Shown here one piece after another: positions 34,072-42,516 of a DNA stretch of 64,000 nucleotides. The notes beneath the pieces were generated by a model. The model had not been told where the DNA came from. It made no database searches and worked only from the letters and a program-made list of their open reading frames with translations. This DNA comes from UBA10449 sp005883585 (GTDB taxonomy: Bacteria; Chloroflexota; Dormibacteria; Dormibacterales; Dormibacteraceae). Every line of letters starts with the position of its first letter. Positions within the stretch are counted from its first letter, which is position 1. The translations under genes were made by a program, and so were the position numbers. The DNA lies in NCBI GenBank assembly GCA_005883585.1, contig VBFD01000125.1:1-64000 (forward strand), in the 5' to 3' direction.

Positions 34072-35569
34072 CAAAACCGGGCTGACCGGGTTCGCCCGCG
34101 GACTCCAACGCCTCGGTTTCGAGCTGTACGCGACCGGCAACACGCTGAAGGCGATCCTCGATGGAGCGATCGACGCGCGCCCGGTCACCGACCTCACCGG
34201 CTTTCCAGAGCTGATGGACGGCCGGGTCAAAACCCTGCACCCGGCTGTGCACGCCGCGTTGCTGGCTCGGCGCGACAAGCCCGAGCACATGGAGGCGCTC
34301 GAGGGACTCGGGATCACGCCCATCGACCTGGTGTGCAGCAACCTTTACCCGTTCATCGAGACCGTGAGCCGGCCAGGGGTCGCCTTCGACGATGCGATCG
34401 AGCAGATCGACATCGGGGGTCCGGCGATGATTCGGGCCGCCGCCAAGAACCACGAAGCGGTCGTCGTCGTGGTCAGGCCGGAACGGTACACAGAGGTGTT
34501 GGGCGCCCTGCACGGAGTGGGTCCCGACCTGGCGATGAGACGCCGGCTCGCCGCCGAGGCTTACGCGCACACGGCGGCTTACGACTCGTGGATCGCTGCG
34601 TACATGCGTGCCATGGGCGGCCGCGGCTTCCCACCTGAGCTAACCATCGCCGGCCAGCTGGCCCAGCCGCTCAAGTACGGCGAGAACGAGCACCAGGAGG
34701 CTGCCTTCTACCGATTCGGTCCCGATCCCGGCGGGCTCGGGGGCGCCAAACAGCTTCAGGGCAAGGAGCCCGGCTTCAACAACATCCAGGATGCAGCCGC
34801 TGCCCTCGCGCTCGTCAGCGACTTCGACCGGCCGGCGGCAGCCATCATCAAGCACATGAACCCCTGCGGCCTGGCGGTCGCGGAGGACATCGCGACCGCT
34901 TATCGGATGGCCTACGAATGCGACAAGGTGTCGGCTTTCGGCGGGGTGGTCGCGGTCAACCGGCCGCTGGATCGCTCGACCGCCGAGCTGATCGTCCAGA
35001 TCGTCACGCACGTGGTCGTGGCTCCGGCGGTGCTTGATGAAGCTGTAGAAGTGCTTGCTCGCCGCAAAGGGATGGTCGTTCTCACGGCGGAAGCGGACCG
35101 GCGCGGGCTGTTCGATTACGACGTGCGCACGGTCGCAGGCGGCTTTCTGGTTCAGGAGTGGGACCGAGCGCCCTTCGATCGCTCGTCGAGCACCGTGGTC
35201 ACCCGGCGGCAGCCAACCGAGCAGGAATGGGAGCAGCTGGGTCTAGCCTGGACCGCTGTGAAGCATGTGAAGTCCAACGCCATCGTCCTCTTCAAGGCTT
35301 GTGCCGCGGTCGGCGTCGGCGCCGGGCAGATGTCACGAGTGGAGGCGGTGCAGATCGCAGTTCGGCGCGCGGGCGATCGGGCGCGGGGCGCGGTGATGGC
35401 GTCCGATGCGTTCTTTCCGTTTTCTGATGGGCTGGAGGAGGGGATCCGCGCCGGCGTCACAGCTGTGATTCAGCCCGGCGGTTCCCTGAAGGACGATGAG
35501 GTGATTGCGTCCGCCAACGCGGCGGAGATCGCGATGGTGGTAACGGGCCGCCGTCACTTCAAGCACTGA
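34043..35569 (+). CDS. purH: Bifunctional AICAR transformylase / IMP cyclohydrolase
   Basis: A 508-residue enzyme of the last two IMP steps. The cyclohydrolase domain has LLSVSDKTGLTGFARGL, MDGRVKTLHPAVHAALLARR and CSNLYPF. The transformylase domain has LKYGENEHQEAAFYR, AAAIIKHMNPCGLA, KVSAFGGVVAVNRPLD, KHVKSNAIVLFK and SDAFFPFSDGLEE. It starts at TTG 34043 within purN, preserving the conserved N-terminus, and its stop overlaps the kynA ATG (TGATG). Confidence 0.95.
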   Translation: MPRALLSVSDKTGLTGFARGLQRLGFELYATGNTLKAILDGAIDARPVTDLTGFPELMDGRVKTLHPAVHAALLARRDKPEHMEALEGLGITPIDLVCSNLYPFIETVSRPGVAFDDAIEQIDIGGPAMIRAAAKNHEAVVVVVRPERYTEVLGALHGVGPDLAMRRRLAAEAYAHTAAYDSWIAAYMRAMGGRGFPPELTIAGQLAQPLKYGENEHQEAAFYRFGPDPGGLGGAKQLQGKEPGFNNIQDAAAALALVSDFDRPAAAIIKHMNPCGLAVAEDIATAYRMAYECDKVSAFGGVVAVNRPLDRSTAELIVQIVTHVVVAPAVLDEAVEVLARRKGMVVLTAEADRRGLFDYDVRTVAGGFLVQEWDRAPFDRSSSTVVTRRQPTEQEWEQLGLAWTAVKHVKSNAIVLFKACAAVGVGAGQMSRVEAVQIAVRRAGDRARGAVMASDAFFPFSDGLEEGIRAGVTAVIQPGGSLKDDEVIASANAAEIAMVVTGRRHFKH

Positions 35570-36315
35570 TGTCTCGGCAGTTCGGCGAAGAAGGACGCAG
35601 GCTCTCTTACGGCTCCTACCTGAGGCTCCTCGAGCTCCTGCAATTGCAGACGGGCCTGAGCGAGGAGCACGACGAGCTCCTGTTCATCGTCGCCCACCAG
35701 GCATACGAGCTGTGGTTCAAGGTGGTGCTGCACGAGCTGGTCGGCGCTCGCTCTCGCATCGACGCGGACGACATCTTCTACGCCCGCCACCTGTTGCGCC
35801 GCGTATGCGTGATCGAAAAGCTGCTGGTCGAGCAGATCGAGGTCCTCGAGACGATGTCGCCGCAGGACTTTCTCGCTTTTCGCTCGCAGCTTGCCCCGGC
35901 GAGCGGCTTCCAGTCGGTGCAGTTCCGCGAGATCGAGTTCGTATCGGGGTTGAAGGAGCCCGCGTATCTCACGCGCATCGAGGCGACACCGGACGAGATG
36001 AACCGCCTGCGCAGGCGCCTCGAGGAACCGTCGCTGGCCGACGCGTTCCGGATGCTGGTCAGGCGGCGGGGCTCCCCGCCGCTTCGCGACATCTACACGG
36101 ATCGCGAACGTTACCCCGACCTGTTCGATCTATGCGAGGCGTTGCTCGACCACGACGAAACCTTCGCGCTCTGGCGCTCCCGGCACGTCCTAATGGTCGA
36201 GCGGCAAATTGGAGGCAAACCTGGGACTGGCGGCAGCAGCGGAGCCGAATACCTGAGGACGACTTTGGGCAAACGCTTCTTCCCGGAGCTGTGGGACGTA
36301 CGCACGACGCTGTGA
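35569..36315 (+). CDS. kynA: Tryptophan 2,3-dioxygenase
   Basis: A 248-residue heme enzyme opening the indole ring to N-formylkynurenine. The distal His is in FIVAHQAYELWFKVVLHEL. The proximal heme His and substrate loop are in SRHVLMVERQIGGKPGTGGS followed by SGAEYLR. It is somewhat shorter than typical bacterial TDO. A TGATG overlap with purH makes it translationally coupled to purine synthesis, an odd place for a catabolic gene; no kynureninase or formamidase is nearby. Confidence 0.92.
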   Translation: MSRQFGEEGRRLSYGSYLRLLELLQLQTGLSEEHDELLFIVAHQAYELWFKVVLHELVGARSRIDADDIFYARHLLRRVCVIEKLLVEQIEVLETMSPQDFLAFRSQLAPASGFQSVQFREIEFVSGLKEPAYLTRIEATPDEMNRLRRRLEEPSLADAFRMLVRRRGSPPLRDIYTDRERYPDLFDLCEALLDHDETFALWRSRHVLMVERQIGGKPGTGGSSGAEYLRTTLGKRFFPELWDVRTTL

Positions 36316-36350
36316 AGGCCGGTTTCTCAGGCGAGCGCCCCGAACATCAC

Positions 36351-36491
36351 ATGAAGAAGACGCCGGTCGAGCACCCCCGGGTGACATGCGGCACATGCCG
36401 CATGTTCGACGGCCTCGCCTGGTGCCGGCACTGGAATTTCCACACCACGGCGGAGTCCCCGCCCTGCAAGTTCTACAAGCAGAAGAAATGA
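36351..36491 (+). CDS. Small Cys-rich protein of unknown function
   Basis: A 46-residue basic protein with four cysteines in VTCGTCRMFDGLAWCRHWNF and PPCKFYKQKK, plus two histidines, a plausible zinc or Fe-S knuckle. Start ATG 36351 is used; a GTG at 36312, overlapping the kynA stop by GTGA, would add 13 residues and fit the tight coupling of this operon. I do not recognise the family. It is the last gene of the purine/kynA transcript. Confidence 0.6.
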   Translation: MKKTPVEHPRVTCGTCRMFDGLAWCRHWNFHTTAESPPCKFYKQKK

Positions 36492-36492
36492 A

Positions 36493-36515
36493 GGCGCCGC
36501 GCAAATCGCAGCGCC
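36493..36515. terminator. Weak hairpin between convergent operons
   Basis: GGCGC (36493-36497) and GCGCC (36511-36515) can pair across a 13-nt loop; downstream is GGGGTTTTAA. It lies in the only gap between the purine operon and the convergent MFS gene. Support is modest. Confidence 0.35.
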
Positions 36516-36534
36516 CTCAACTTGGACAGGGGTT

Positions 36535-38019
36535 TTAAGCCGCCTCGGATTCGTCCTCGTTCGCCGGCTCAGGATTGGTCATCGGTCGCTGCACCCGAAC
36601 CGGGACGGGGGATCGGAGCGCCACGATCACGATCAACAATGCGGTCGCCACGCAGGCGGCGGCGATCCCAAAACCCAGCTGGTAACCGCCAGTCAACGCG
36701 CTTACGACGGACTCGCCTTGAGCGGCAAGCGACCGGCTGTGGTCGGCGGAGATCGTCCCCAGCCCCGCAAGACCGAGGGCGGCGCCAACCTGCATGGTGA
36801 CGTTGGCCATGCCCGATGCAACACCGGCATCGGCCATCGGAACTTCGGCCATCATGATCGTCATCAGCGGCATGAACGACATGCCGGCGCCGATTCCGAA
36901 GAGCAGATACGCGCCGAAGATGCCGGGGAAGTAGCCGGCGTGCGCGTCGGCGGTGGCCATCAAGGCCAGCGCGGCGGTGATGGTCGCGAGCCCTGGAATG
37001 AGCAGCGCCCGCGGCCCGAAGGTCCGCATCAACCTCGCGGTGATCCCGGTCGAGAGCACGCCGAGCGCGAGGGTCGACGGCAGGAACGCGAGGCCGGTGC
37101 CTAGCGCGGTGTAACCCTTGACGTGCTGCAGGTAGAGCGCGCCAAGGAAGAACGTCGAGAACATTCCCGTGGCCAGCATCGCCCGCACGGCGCTGGCGCC
37201 GGTCAGGCTCCGGAGCCGCAAGACGCGCAGGGGCAGGATCGGATTCTCGAGACGTGCCTCGAGCCAGAAGAAGACGATCAGGAGAAATATCGCAGCGGAG
37301 CCAAATCCGATCGTGTGGTCCGAGGTCCAACCGAAGGTTGCGGCGGTCACGATCGCGTACACGCCGAGCACTGTCGCCGCGGTCACGAGGATGGAGCCGA
37401 TGACGTCCACTCCTCGCCCCAGGCCGATGCCTTCCGTCTCGTCGATCAGCACCGCTCCGGCCACGAATGTCGCCACACCGATGGGAAGGTTGATGAAAAA
37501 GATCCAGTGCCAGTTGATCGATTCCGTCAGCAGCCCGCCCGCGAGCAGGCCGATGGAGCCGCCGCCGGCGATGACGAAGGTGAAGATGCTCATCGCCTGA
37601 GCGCGCTCGACCGGCTTGGGGAAGCCGGTGACGATGAGGGCGAGGATGACCCCCGCCGAGAGCGCACCACCGGCGCCCTGAAGGAAGCGGGCGACCACCA
37701 GCGACGAGGCGTCGGGGGCGAACCCGTTGAATACTGAGGCGATCGTGAAGACCACCACCCCGGCGAGGAACACCCTCTTGCGGCCGATGAGGTCGCCGGC
37801 CCGTCCAGCCAGTAGGAGAAGGCTCCCGTAGGTGATCAGGTAGGCGTTCACGACCCACGTGAGGTCGGCCTGGCTGAAGTGCAGGTCGCGCTGGATCGAA
37901 GGCAGCGCGACGTTCACGATCGTCGAGTCGAGAACGATCATGAGCTGCCCGAAACAAACCACGATCAGCGCGAGCCAGCGCCGGCTATCGGGTCGCAGTG
38001 CCGAAGAATGTATTTTCAT
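36535..38019 (-). CDS. MFS multidrug exporter, DHA2 family
   Basis: A 494-residue multi-pass protein of the EmrB/QacA (14-helix) group. Motif A-like GRAGDLIGRKRVFLAG, the N-terminal LDSTIVNVALPSIQRDL motif D1, and motif C-like FVIAGGGSIGLLAGGLL are visible. It probably exports drugs or lipophilic compounds with proton antiport. GGAGG lies before the ATG. It is divergent from a MarR gene across an AT-rich spacer, the usual layout for a substrate-induced efflux pump. Confidence 0.88.
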   Translation of the reverse strand: MKIHSSALRPDSRRWLALIVVCFGQLMIVLDSTIVNVALPSIQRDLHFSQADLTWVVNAYLITYGSLLLLAGRAGDLIGRKRVFLAGVVVFTIASVFNGFAPDASSLVVARFLQGAGGALSAGVILALIVTGFPKPVERAQAMSIFTFVIAGGGSIGLLAGGLLTESINWHWIFFINLPIGVATFVAGAVLIDETEGIGLGRGVDVIGSILVTAATVLGVYAIVTAATFGWTSDHTIGFGSAAIFLLIVFFWLEARLENPILPLRVLRLRSLTGASAVRAMLATGMFSTFFLGALYLQHVKGYTALGTGLAFLPSTLALGVLSTGITARLMRTFGPRALLIPGLATITAALALMATADAHAGYFPGIFGAYLLFGIGAGMSFMPLMTIMMAEVPMADAGVASGMANVTMQVGAALGLAGLGTISADHSRSLAAQGESVVSALTGGYQLGFGIAAACVATALLIVIVALRSPVPVRVQRPMTNPEPANEDESEAA

Positions 38020-38055
38020 GACGCCTCCACAGACGAACCAACTGACGTGACGATC

Positions 38056-38077
38056 ACTATAACAGGATCATTACGAT
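38056..38077. promoter_or_regulatory. Divergent promoter/operator region, MFS / MarR
   Basis: TATAGT (complement 38056-38061) is a candidate -10 for the MFS gene with a 36-nt leader. TACGAT (38072-38077) ends 9 nt before the MarR ATG. The 38050-38085 stretch is AT-rich against its surroundings and contains repeated GATCA/GATAC words, a likely MarR operator. Confidence 0.42.
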
Positions 38078-38086
38078 ACTTATTGC

Positions 38087-38599
38087 ATGGATTATCTGAA
38101 GAGTGGGAATGATTCTCATCTGGTGGTAGGATCAGAAGTGGTCAAGATGGAAAGCGGTTCGAATACGGGGCTGGTGGCGTTGATCACCCAGATCTCCAAG
38201 GCCCTGCACCGGCGCACCTCGGAGGAGCTGCTGGGCATGCGCCTCAAGCAGTTCCTGCTCCTCGGCTACGTCCGGGACCATGGCAATGGCGGGGTCTCCC
38301 AGCAGGAGCTGGAGACCGCTCTGCTGATCGACGCGAACAGCGTGGTGCTGCTTCTGAACGAGCTCGAGGCGGCCGGGCTGTCAGTCAGGCGCCGCGACGC
38401 GCACGATCGCCGGCGTCACCTGGTGGAGATCACCCCCGCGGGCCGCGTCGCGGTCGAACGCGCCGAGAAGGCGCGTGAATCCCTGGAAGACGCGATCCTG
38501 ACCGACTTCACCGCGGAAGAGCGAGCGGCCCTGACGAAGGTTTTGCGCAGGCTCCTCGACGCTTTGAGCCAGGCTGCGCCGGAGCCCGCGAAACTCTAA
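38087..38599 (+). CDS. MarR family transcriptional regulator
   Basis: A 170-residue winged-helix repressor. The HTH and wing are in VSQQELETALLIDANSVVLL and LEAAGLSVRRRDAHDRRRHL, followed by VEITPAGR, the classic MarR wing ending. The N-terminal helix reads LVALITQISKALHRRTSEEL. It probably represses the divergent efflux gene until a ligand binds. ATG 38087 fits a leaderless start; ATG 38147 would give a shorter 150-residue protein and is a realistic alternative. Confidence 0.88.
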   Translation: MDYLKSGNDSHLVVGSEVVKMESGSNTGLVALITQISKALHRRTSEELLGMRLKQFLLLGYVRDHGNGGVSQQELETALLIDANSVVLLLNELEAAGLSVRRRDAHDRRRHLVEITPAGRVAVERAEKARESLEDAILTDFTAEERAALTKVLRRLLDALSQAAPEPAKL

Positions 38600-38619
38600 G
38601 AGGGCCCGCGTGGCTAGGG

Positions 38620-38640
38620 CGATCGGGCTTTGCCCGGTCG
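38620..38640 (+). terminator. Terminator hairpin after marR
   Basis: CGATCGGGC (38620-38628) pairs with GCCCGGTCG (38632-38640) with one G-T pair and loop TTT, followed by CGACTTTGTT. It lies 20 bp after the MarR stop. Confidence 0.55.
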
Positions 38641-38645
38641 CGACT

Positions 38646-38694
38646 TTGTTCTATAGAACTCCCAGTCGTGGTGGGGAGACAGCTTCTAGAACAA
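38646..38694. repeat. Nested inverted repeat between marR and the thiolase gene
   Basis: Outer arms TTGTTCTA (38646-38653) and TAGAACAA (38687-38694) enclose CTCCC (38659-38663) and GGGAG (38674-38678). Each outer arm is next to a GAA or TTC, making two small palindromes, TTCTATAGAA and TTCTAGAA. It may be a second, minus-strand terminator for the thiolase gene. Confidence 0.45.
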
Positions 38695-38737
38695 TCCCAT
38701 CGATACACCGGAATGGGCGCAGCTCCCTCATAAATCT

Positions 38738-39901
38738 CTAGTTCAGGCGCTCCACGATCATGGCCATCCCTTGGCCGCCGCCGACGCACATTGTCTCCAG
38801 CCCGTAGGTCTTGTCCTTCTCACGGAGGCCGTTCAGGAGCGTGCAGAGAATGCGAGCCCCGGTCATGCCGAAGGGATGGCCGAGCGCGATCGCGCCGCCG
38901 TGCGGGTTGAGCTTGTCGCTGAAGGGGTCGACGCCGATCCCCCGCGCCGACGGGATGACCTGCGCCGCGAACGCTTCGTTGATCTCGACGATGTCGATGT
39001 CGTCGATCGTCATCTTCGCGCGCTTGAGCGCCTGCTTCGAAGCTTCGATCGGGCCCAACCCCATGAACTCCGGCTCCAGTGCAGTCAGCCCGGTCGAGAC
39101 CACGCGAGCCAGCGGCTGGATGCCCAGCTCCTTGGCCCTGCGCTCTGACATGACCACCACCGCCGCGGCCCCGTCGTTGAGCGGGCACGAGTTGCCCGCC
39201 GTGACCGTGCCGTCCTCGCGGAAGGCCGGCTTGAGGGTCGCCAGCACCTCGACGGTCGTGCCCGGACGCGGGCCGTCGTCCTTGGTGAACATCTCGCCGT
39301 TCGGCAGCGGGACGGGGATGATCTCCCGGTCGAAGAAGCCGTCGTCACGGGCCTTGACCGCCGCATTCTGGCTCTTGACCGCGTAGCGGTCCTGCTCCTC
39401 ACGGCTGATCTTCTCGCGCCGCGCCACGTTCTCGGCCGTCTGGCCCATGGCGATGTAGATCTCGGGGTACTCCTCGGCGTTCCCAGGCACCAACCGCGAG
39501 TTGTACGTGTCGGGCGCATCGGGATAGCCGCTGCCATAGCGAGACACGCATTCGACTCCGACGGACAGGAACACGTCGCCTTCACCGGCCTCGATGGCAT
39601 GCGCCGCCATCCGCGTGGTCATCAGCGAAGACGAGCAGTACCGGTTGACGGTGACGCCTGGGACGTCGAGCCGGCTCAGTATCGAAACGACGCGTCCGAT
39701 GTTGTGCCCCTGCTCGCCGCCGGGCAGCCCGCAGCCGCAGATGAGGTCTTCGATCTCCGAGCGCTCGAGCTGTGGCAGCTGGTCGAGCACCTTCGTGACG
39801 ACGTAAGCCGCGAGGTCGTCGGGCCGGACGTCGACGAGGGAGCCTTTGCGAGCCCTGCCGATCGCGGAGCGGCCCAACGCAGCGATCACAGCTTGAGTCA
39901 T
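38738..39901 (-). CDS. Acetyl-CoA C-acyltransferase (thiolase)
   Basis: A 387-residue thiolase. Active-site Cys89 is in VNRYCSSSL. The C-terminal catalytic blocks are NEAFAAQVIPSARG, NPHGGAIALGHPFGMTGARI and CVGGGQGMAMI. It either condenses or cleaves 3-oxoacyl-CoA; sequence does not separate the biosynthetic PhaA/AtoB role from beta-oxidation. No other fatty-acid genes are adjacent, but a PHA regulator lies about 30 kb away. AATAAT 6 nt before the ATG predicts leaderless transcription. Confidence 0.9.
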   Translation of the reverse strand: MTQAVIAALGRSAIGRARKGSLVDVRPDDLAAYVVTKVLDQLPQLERSEIEDLICGCGLPGGEQGHNIGRVVSILSRLDVPGVTVNRYCSSSLMTTRMAAHAIEAGEGDVFLSVGVECVSRYGSGYPDAPDTYNSRLVPGNAEEYPEIYIAMGQTAENVARREKISREEQDRYAVKSQNAAVKARDDGFFDREIIPVPLPNGEMFTKDDGPRPGTTVEVLATLKPAFREDGTVTAGNSCPLNDGAAAVVVMSERRAKELGIQPLARVVSTGLTALEPEFMGLGPIEASKQALKRAKMTIDDIDIVEINEAFAAQVIPSARGIGVDPFSDKLNPHGGAIALGHPFGMTGARILCTLLNGLREKDKTYGLETMCVGGGQGMAMIVERLN

Positions 39902-39907
39902 GCGCGA

Positions 39908-39913
39908 ATTATT
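39908..39913 (-). promoter_or_regulatory. -10 element of the thiolase gene
   Basis: On the minus strand AATAAT (within TAATAAT) ends 6 nt before the ATG, predicting a leaderless or near-leaderless transcript. Confidence 0.42.
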
Positions 39914-39943
39914 ACCCCTGACGGCCGGTGGCTATTTCAGGGG

Positions 39944-40228
39944 CTACTTGCGCTCGCCGGACATGGCGAACGCGACAAAGCCGATCAGGAGGATGGCCAG
40001 GACGGCGAGCACGACCGGCCCGTTTACGTTTGCCCATCCGGCCAGCACGAGCACCGCTGCGAAAACCGGCAACCACAGCGCTCCTGCGAGCTCGCGCCTG
40101 CCGAGGGCCCGGTAGCGGCGTGCCTCCTGGATCAGCTCGCGCGGCAGTGGCTCGTTGTCGTCCAGGGGAGCAAAGATCGTCTCCATGCTCTTGCGCTCCA
40201 GGCTGCGAGGTCGATCGTCCCGCTGCAT
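39944..40228 (-). CDS. Small membrane protein
   Basis: A 94-residue protein. A charged N-terminal half (REL, RR and PL-rich) is followed by two adjacent hydrophobic helices (GALWLPVFAAVLVLAGWA and GPVVLAVLAILLIGFVAFAM) and a short basic end. The start at 40228 has GAGGA 6 nt upstream; the frame continues 13 codons further. It lies 39 bp after the ABC permease on the same strand and may be an accessory of that exporter. Family not recognised. Confidence 0.6.
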   Translation of the reverse strand: MQRDDRPRSLERKSMETIFAPLDDNEPLPRELIQEARRYRALGRRELAGALWLPVFAAVLVLAGWANVNGPVVLAVLAILLIGFVAFAMSGERK

Positions 40229-40267
40229 CCAGGTTCCTCTAAACACAGTCTGCCACGCGGCCGACAT

Positions 40268-41404
40268 CTAGGACCGCGTTAAAAGAGCTTCCCGGGTGAA
40301 AAGCCGGAGCGCCGCATACCACGAAAGAGCGCCGGTCCCGACCAGGCTGATCGAGGTGACCGCGAGCGTAGGCCACACCACCGTGTTGTGGACGATTGCG
40401 TCCCGCAGGACCAGGACCGCGTTGAGGATGGGGATCAAGTAGTACGCCAGGCTGGGATTGAAGTCCGGGATGAACAGGATGATCGACGCCGGGAAGATGG
40501 TGATGAAGTACAGCGGAGTCACATAGGCCTGGCCCTGGCGGAACGACTTCGCAAGCGTCCCCAGCGCAAGGGTGACCGAGCTGAAGCTGATTGCGATCAG
40601 GAGCGCGACCCAGACCATGATCGGAATGGCAACCGGGCTGAGGCTGATGTGCGTGGACCCGGAAGGCCCTGGCAGCGAGACCTGAGTGAGCGCGAGGAAC
40701 ATCGACCCGATGGCCGCCACCGCCGCCACGAGGCTGATGGTGGTGACTGCCCCGATCTTTCCCAGCAGCACGCGCGACCGTGGGGCAGGGGTGAGGAGCA
40801 GGCTCTCGAGCGTCTTGCGTTCGCGCTCGCCGGCGGTGCTGTCGAGTGCGGCCGAGAAGCCGCCGGTGAGGATCATCGTGATGAGGATGTACGGCAGGAA
40901 GAAGCTCAGGAAGGAGTTCGAAGCGGCCTGGACCGGCGAGCTCAGCGGGTGGGCGACCAGGTGGAGCGGGGTCAGGATGCCCGGGTCGATGCCGCGGGTC
41001 CTCAGCGCCGCGGCCGCCTGCGCCGCGTCGTACTGGCCGAGGATCGTCTCCAGTCGGGTGGACGCGATCTGCGCGCTCTGCCGGCTGGGGTCGTAGTACT
41101 CGTCGATCTCGCCGCCGGGCAAGAAAGCCACCCCGATGTCCACCTGCTGTTTGGCGGCGGCAGCCGGATCGGCCACAGGCACGAGCTTCAAGCTCGTCGC
41201 CTCGAACAGCACGTCGAGCCCGACCGGGATGTCGCCGGTGTAGCCGATCGTGTACACCTGGGTCGCGGTTCGGGATGCGATCTGAGAGATCACGCTCAGC
41301 ACGACCGGCGTCGCGAGCGCGGCGATCCCGATCGCCATCAGCGTGCGGCGGTCGCGCAGGATTTCGATCAGCTCCTTCCTGTAGACGATCCAGGCCGCGC
41401 GCAC
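40268..41404 (-). CDS. ABC-2 type exporter permease (NatB-like)
   Basis: A 378-residue permease with one N-terminal helix after IVYRKELIEILRDRRTL, a large extracytoplasmic domain (about 45-165) and five further helices from about 170. The conserved cytoplasmic loop DSTAGERERKTLESLLLTPA is the NatB/ABC-2 hallmark. It probably exports Na+ or a small hydrophobic compound together with the ATPase. Its ATG shares a base with the end of the ATPase gene. Confidence 0.85.
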   Translation of the reverse strand: MRAAWIVYRKELIEILRDRRTLMAIGIAALATPVVLSVISQIASRTATQVYTIGYTGDIPVGLDVLFEATSLKLVPVADPAAAAKQQVDIGVAFLPGGEIDEYYDPSRQSAQIASTRLETILGQYDAAQAAAALRTRGIDPGILTPLHLVAHPLSSPVQAASNSFLSFFLPYILITMILTGGFSAALDSTAGERERKTLESLLLTPAPRSRVLLGKIGAVTTISLVAAVAAIGSMFLALTQVSLPGPSGSTHISLSPVAIPIMVWVALLIAISFSSVTLALGTLAKSFRQGQAYVTPLYFITIFPASIILFIPDFNPSLAYYLIPILNAVLVLRDAIVHNTVVWPTLAVTSISLVGTGALSWYAALRLFTREALLTRS

Positions 41405-42129
41405 TACTTCGCACCCACGAGATCGAGAAACGCGTCTTCCAGCTCAGGCTCGGCGCCTCTAACCTCGGTGGTCGTTCCACTTGCCACCACCTGACCCTCG
41501 TGGAGGATCGTGATGCGGTCGCACAGGCGCTCGGCGTCGTGCAGGACGTGGGTCGAGAAGATGACGCATTTGCCCCGGCCCTTCGACTCGACCATGAACT
41601 CGCGAACCTCTCTCGAGGCGAGCACGTCGAGGTTGGAGGTCGGCTCATCGAACATGAGCACCTGAGGGTCGTGCACGATCGCGCGCGCGATCGCAACTTT
41701 CTGCTTTTGCCCCGATGACAGGCTCTCGGCGCGCTGGTCGGCAAACGAACCGATGTCGAGGCGCTCGATGACCGCGTCGACTCGGCGCCTCAGGTCCGTC
41801 TCCCGCACCTCGCTCAAGCGCGCGAAGTAGACGATGTTCTCGCGCGCCGAGAGTCGTGGATACACGCCGATGTCGGCCGTGACGACTCCGATACGACGGC
41901 GGACCTCTTCGGGTGCTTTCCGGGTGTCGAATCCGAGGAGCTCGACCGTTCCGCTGTCCGGTGACAGCAGAGTGCTGATGATGCGTAGCGTGGTGGTCTT
42001 GCCCGCACCGTTCGGGCCGAGCAGGCCGAAGATCTCGCCGGGTTGGGCTGAGAACGAGATGCCCCGAAGCACCCTGTTCTTTCCGAGCGTCTTCTCGAGG
42101 CGCTCGACCGCAACCGCCGCCTCGGTCAC
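41404..42129 (-). CDS. ABC transporter ATP-binding protein (NatA-like)
   Basis: A 241-residue ATPase with Walker A GLLGPNGAGKTTTLR, Q-loop region VVTADIGVYPRLSARENI, signature LSSGQKQKVAIARAIVHDP, Walker B VLMFDEPTSNLD and the H-loop FSTHVLHD. The order and the A-Q spacing match drug/Na+ export ATPases. It drives the adjacent ABC-2 permease. The start overlaps the upstream zinc-ribbon gene by 4 bp, so the three genes are co-transcribed. Confidence 0.9.
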   Translation of the reverse strand: MTEAAVAVERLEKTLGKNRVLRGISFSAQPGEIFGLLGPNGAGKTTTLRIISTLLSPDSGTVELLGFDTRKAPEEVRRRIGVVTADIGVYPRLSARENIVYFARLSEVRETDLRRRVDAVIERLDIGSFADQRAESLSSGQKQKVAIARAIVHDPQVLMFDEPTSNLDVLASREVREFMVESKGRGKCVIFSTHVLHDAERLCDRITILHEGQVVASGTTTEVRGAEPELEDAFLDLVGAK

Positions 42130-42458
42130 TTGGGCTTTTTAGTTGCTCGGCTCTTCGGAGCAGCCGCCTTCGCGGCCGCCGGCTTGCGTTTGGCGGTTGG
42201 TTTTGATGTCGGCGTGGCCTCGGCTTGCACCGCAACAGGCTCTACCGCGGCGGCCTCGGCCGGCTCGGCCGTTTCGGCGGTCGCGATTCCGATCGTGCTC
42301 GAAAGCGTGCGGTGGCATGTCTCGCACGTGACGAGCGTGCGCACCAGCGTGCCGAGCTGGTGCGCTTCCCGGCGCAGGGTGCGCGGGCGGCCGCAGAACG
42401 AGCAGAAGCCGACCTCGGTCGTCACCTCGACGTGCCCCGGGCGTTTGTTCATGTTCAC
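42126..42458 (-). CDS. Zinc-ribbon protein with Ala/Lys-rich tail
   Basis: A 110-residue protein. Two knuckles, FCSFCGRPR and VTCETCHRT, form a probable zinc ribbon in residues 15-50. The remainder is low-complexity Glu/Ala/Val, then Lys/Ala (KPAAAKAAAPKSRATKKPK), a DNA- or RNA-binding type of tail. I do not recognise the family. AGGTGA precedes the ATG. It is first in an operon with an ABC exporter and divergent from pyrB across 90 bp. Confidence 0.65.
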   Translation of the reverse strand: MNMNKRPGHVEVTTEVGFCSFCGRPRTLRREAHQLGTLVRTLVTCETCHRTLSSTIGIATAETAEPAEAAAVEPVAVQAEATPTSKPTAKRKPAAAKAAAPKSRATKKPK

Positions 42459-42485
42459 CTACGGTAGCTGATAAACTTCGCCGAA

Positions 42486-42500
42486 CGGCGCGACGCGCCG
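42486..42500 (+). terminator. Hairpin in the pyr leader (attenuator candidate)
   Basis: CGGCGCG (42486-42492) and CGCGCCG (42494-42500) are perfectly self-complementary around one base and are followed by GGGTTCCTTT. If transcription begins upstream, near a TAAACT at about 42473, this could terminate early. It lies 17 nt before the PyrR-type motif. Confidence 0.4.
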
Positions 42501-42516
42501 GGGTTCCTTTAAGTCC

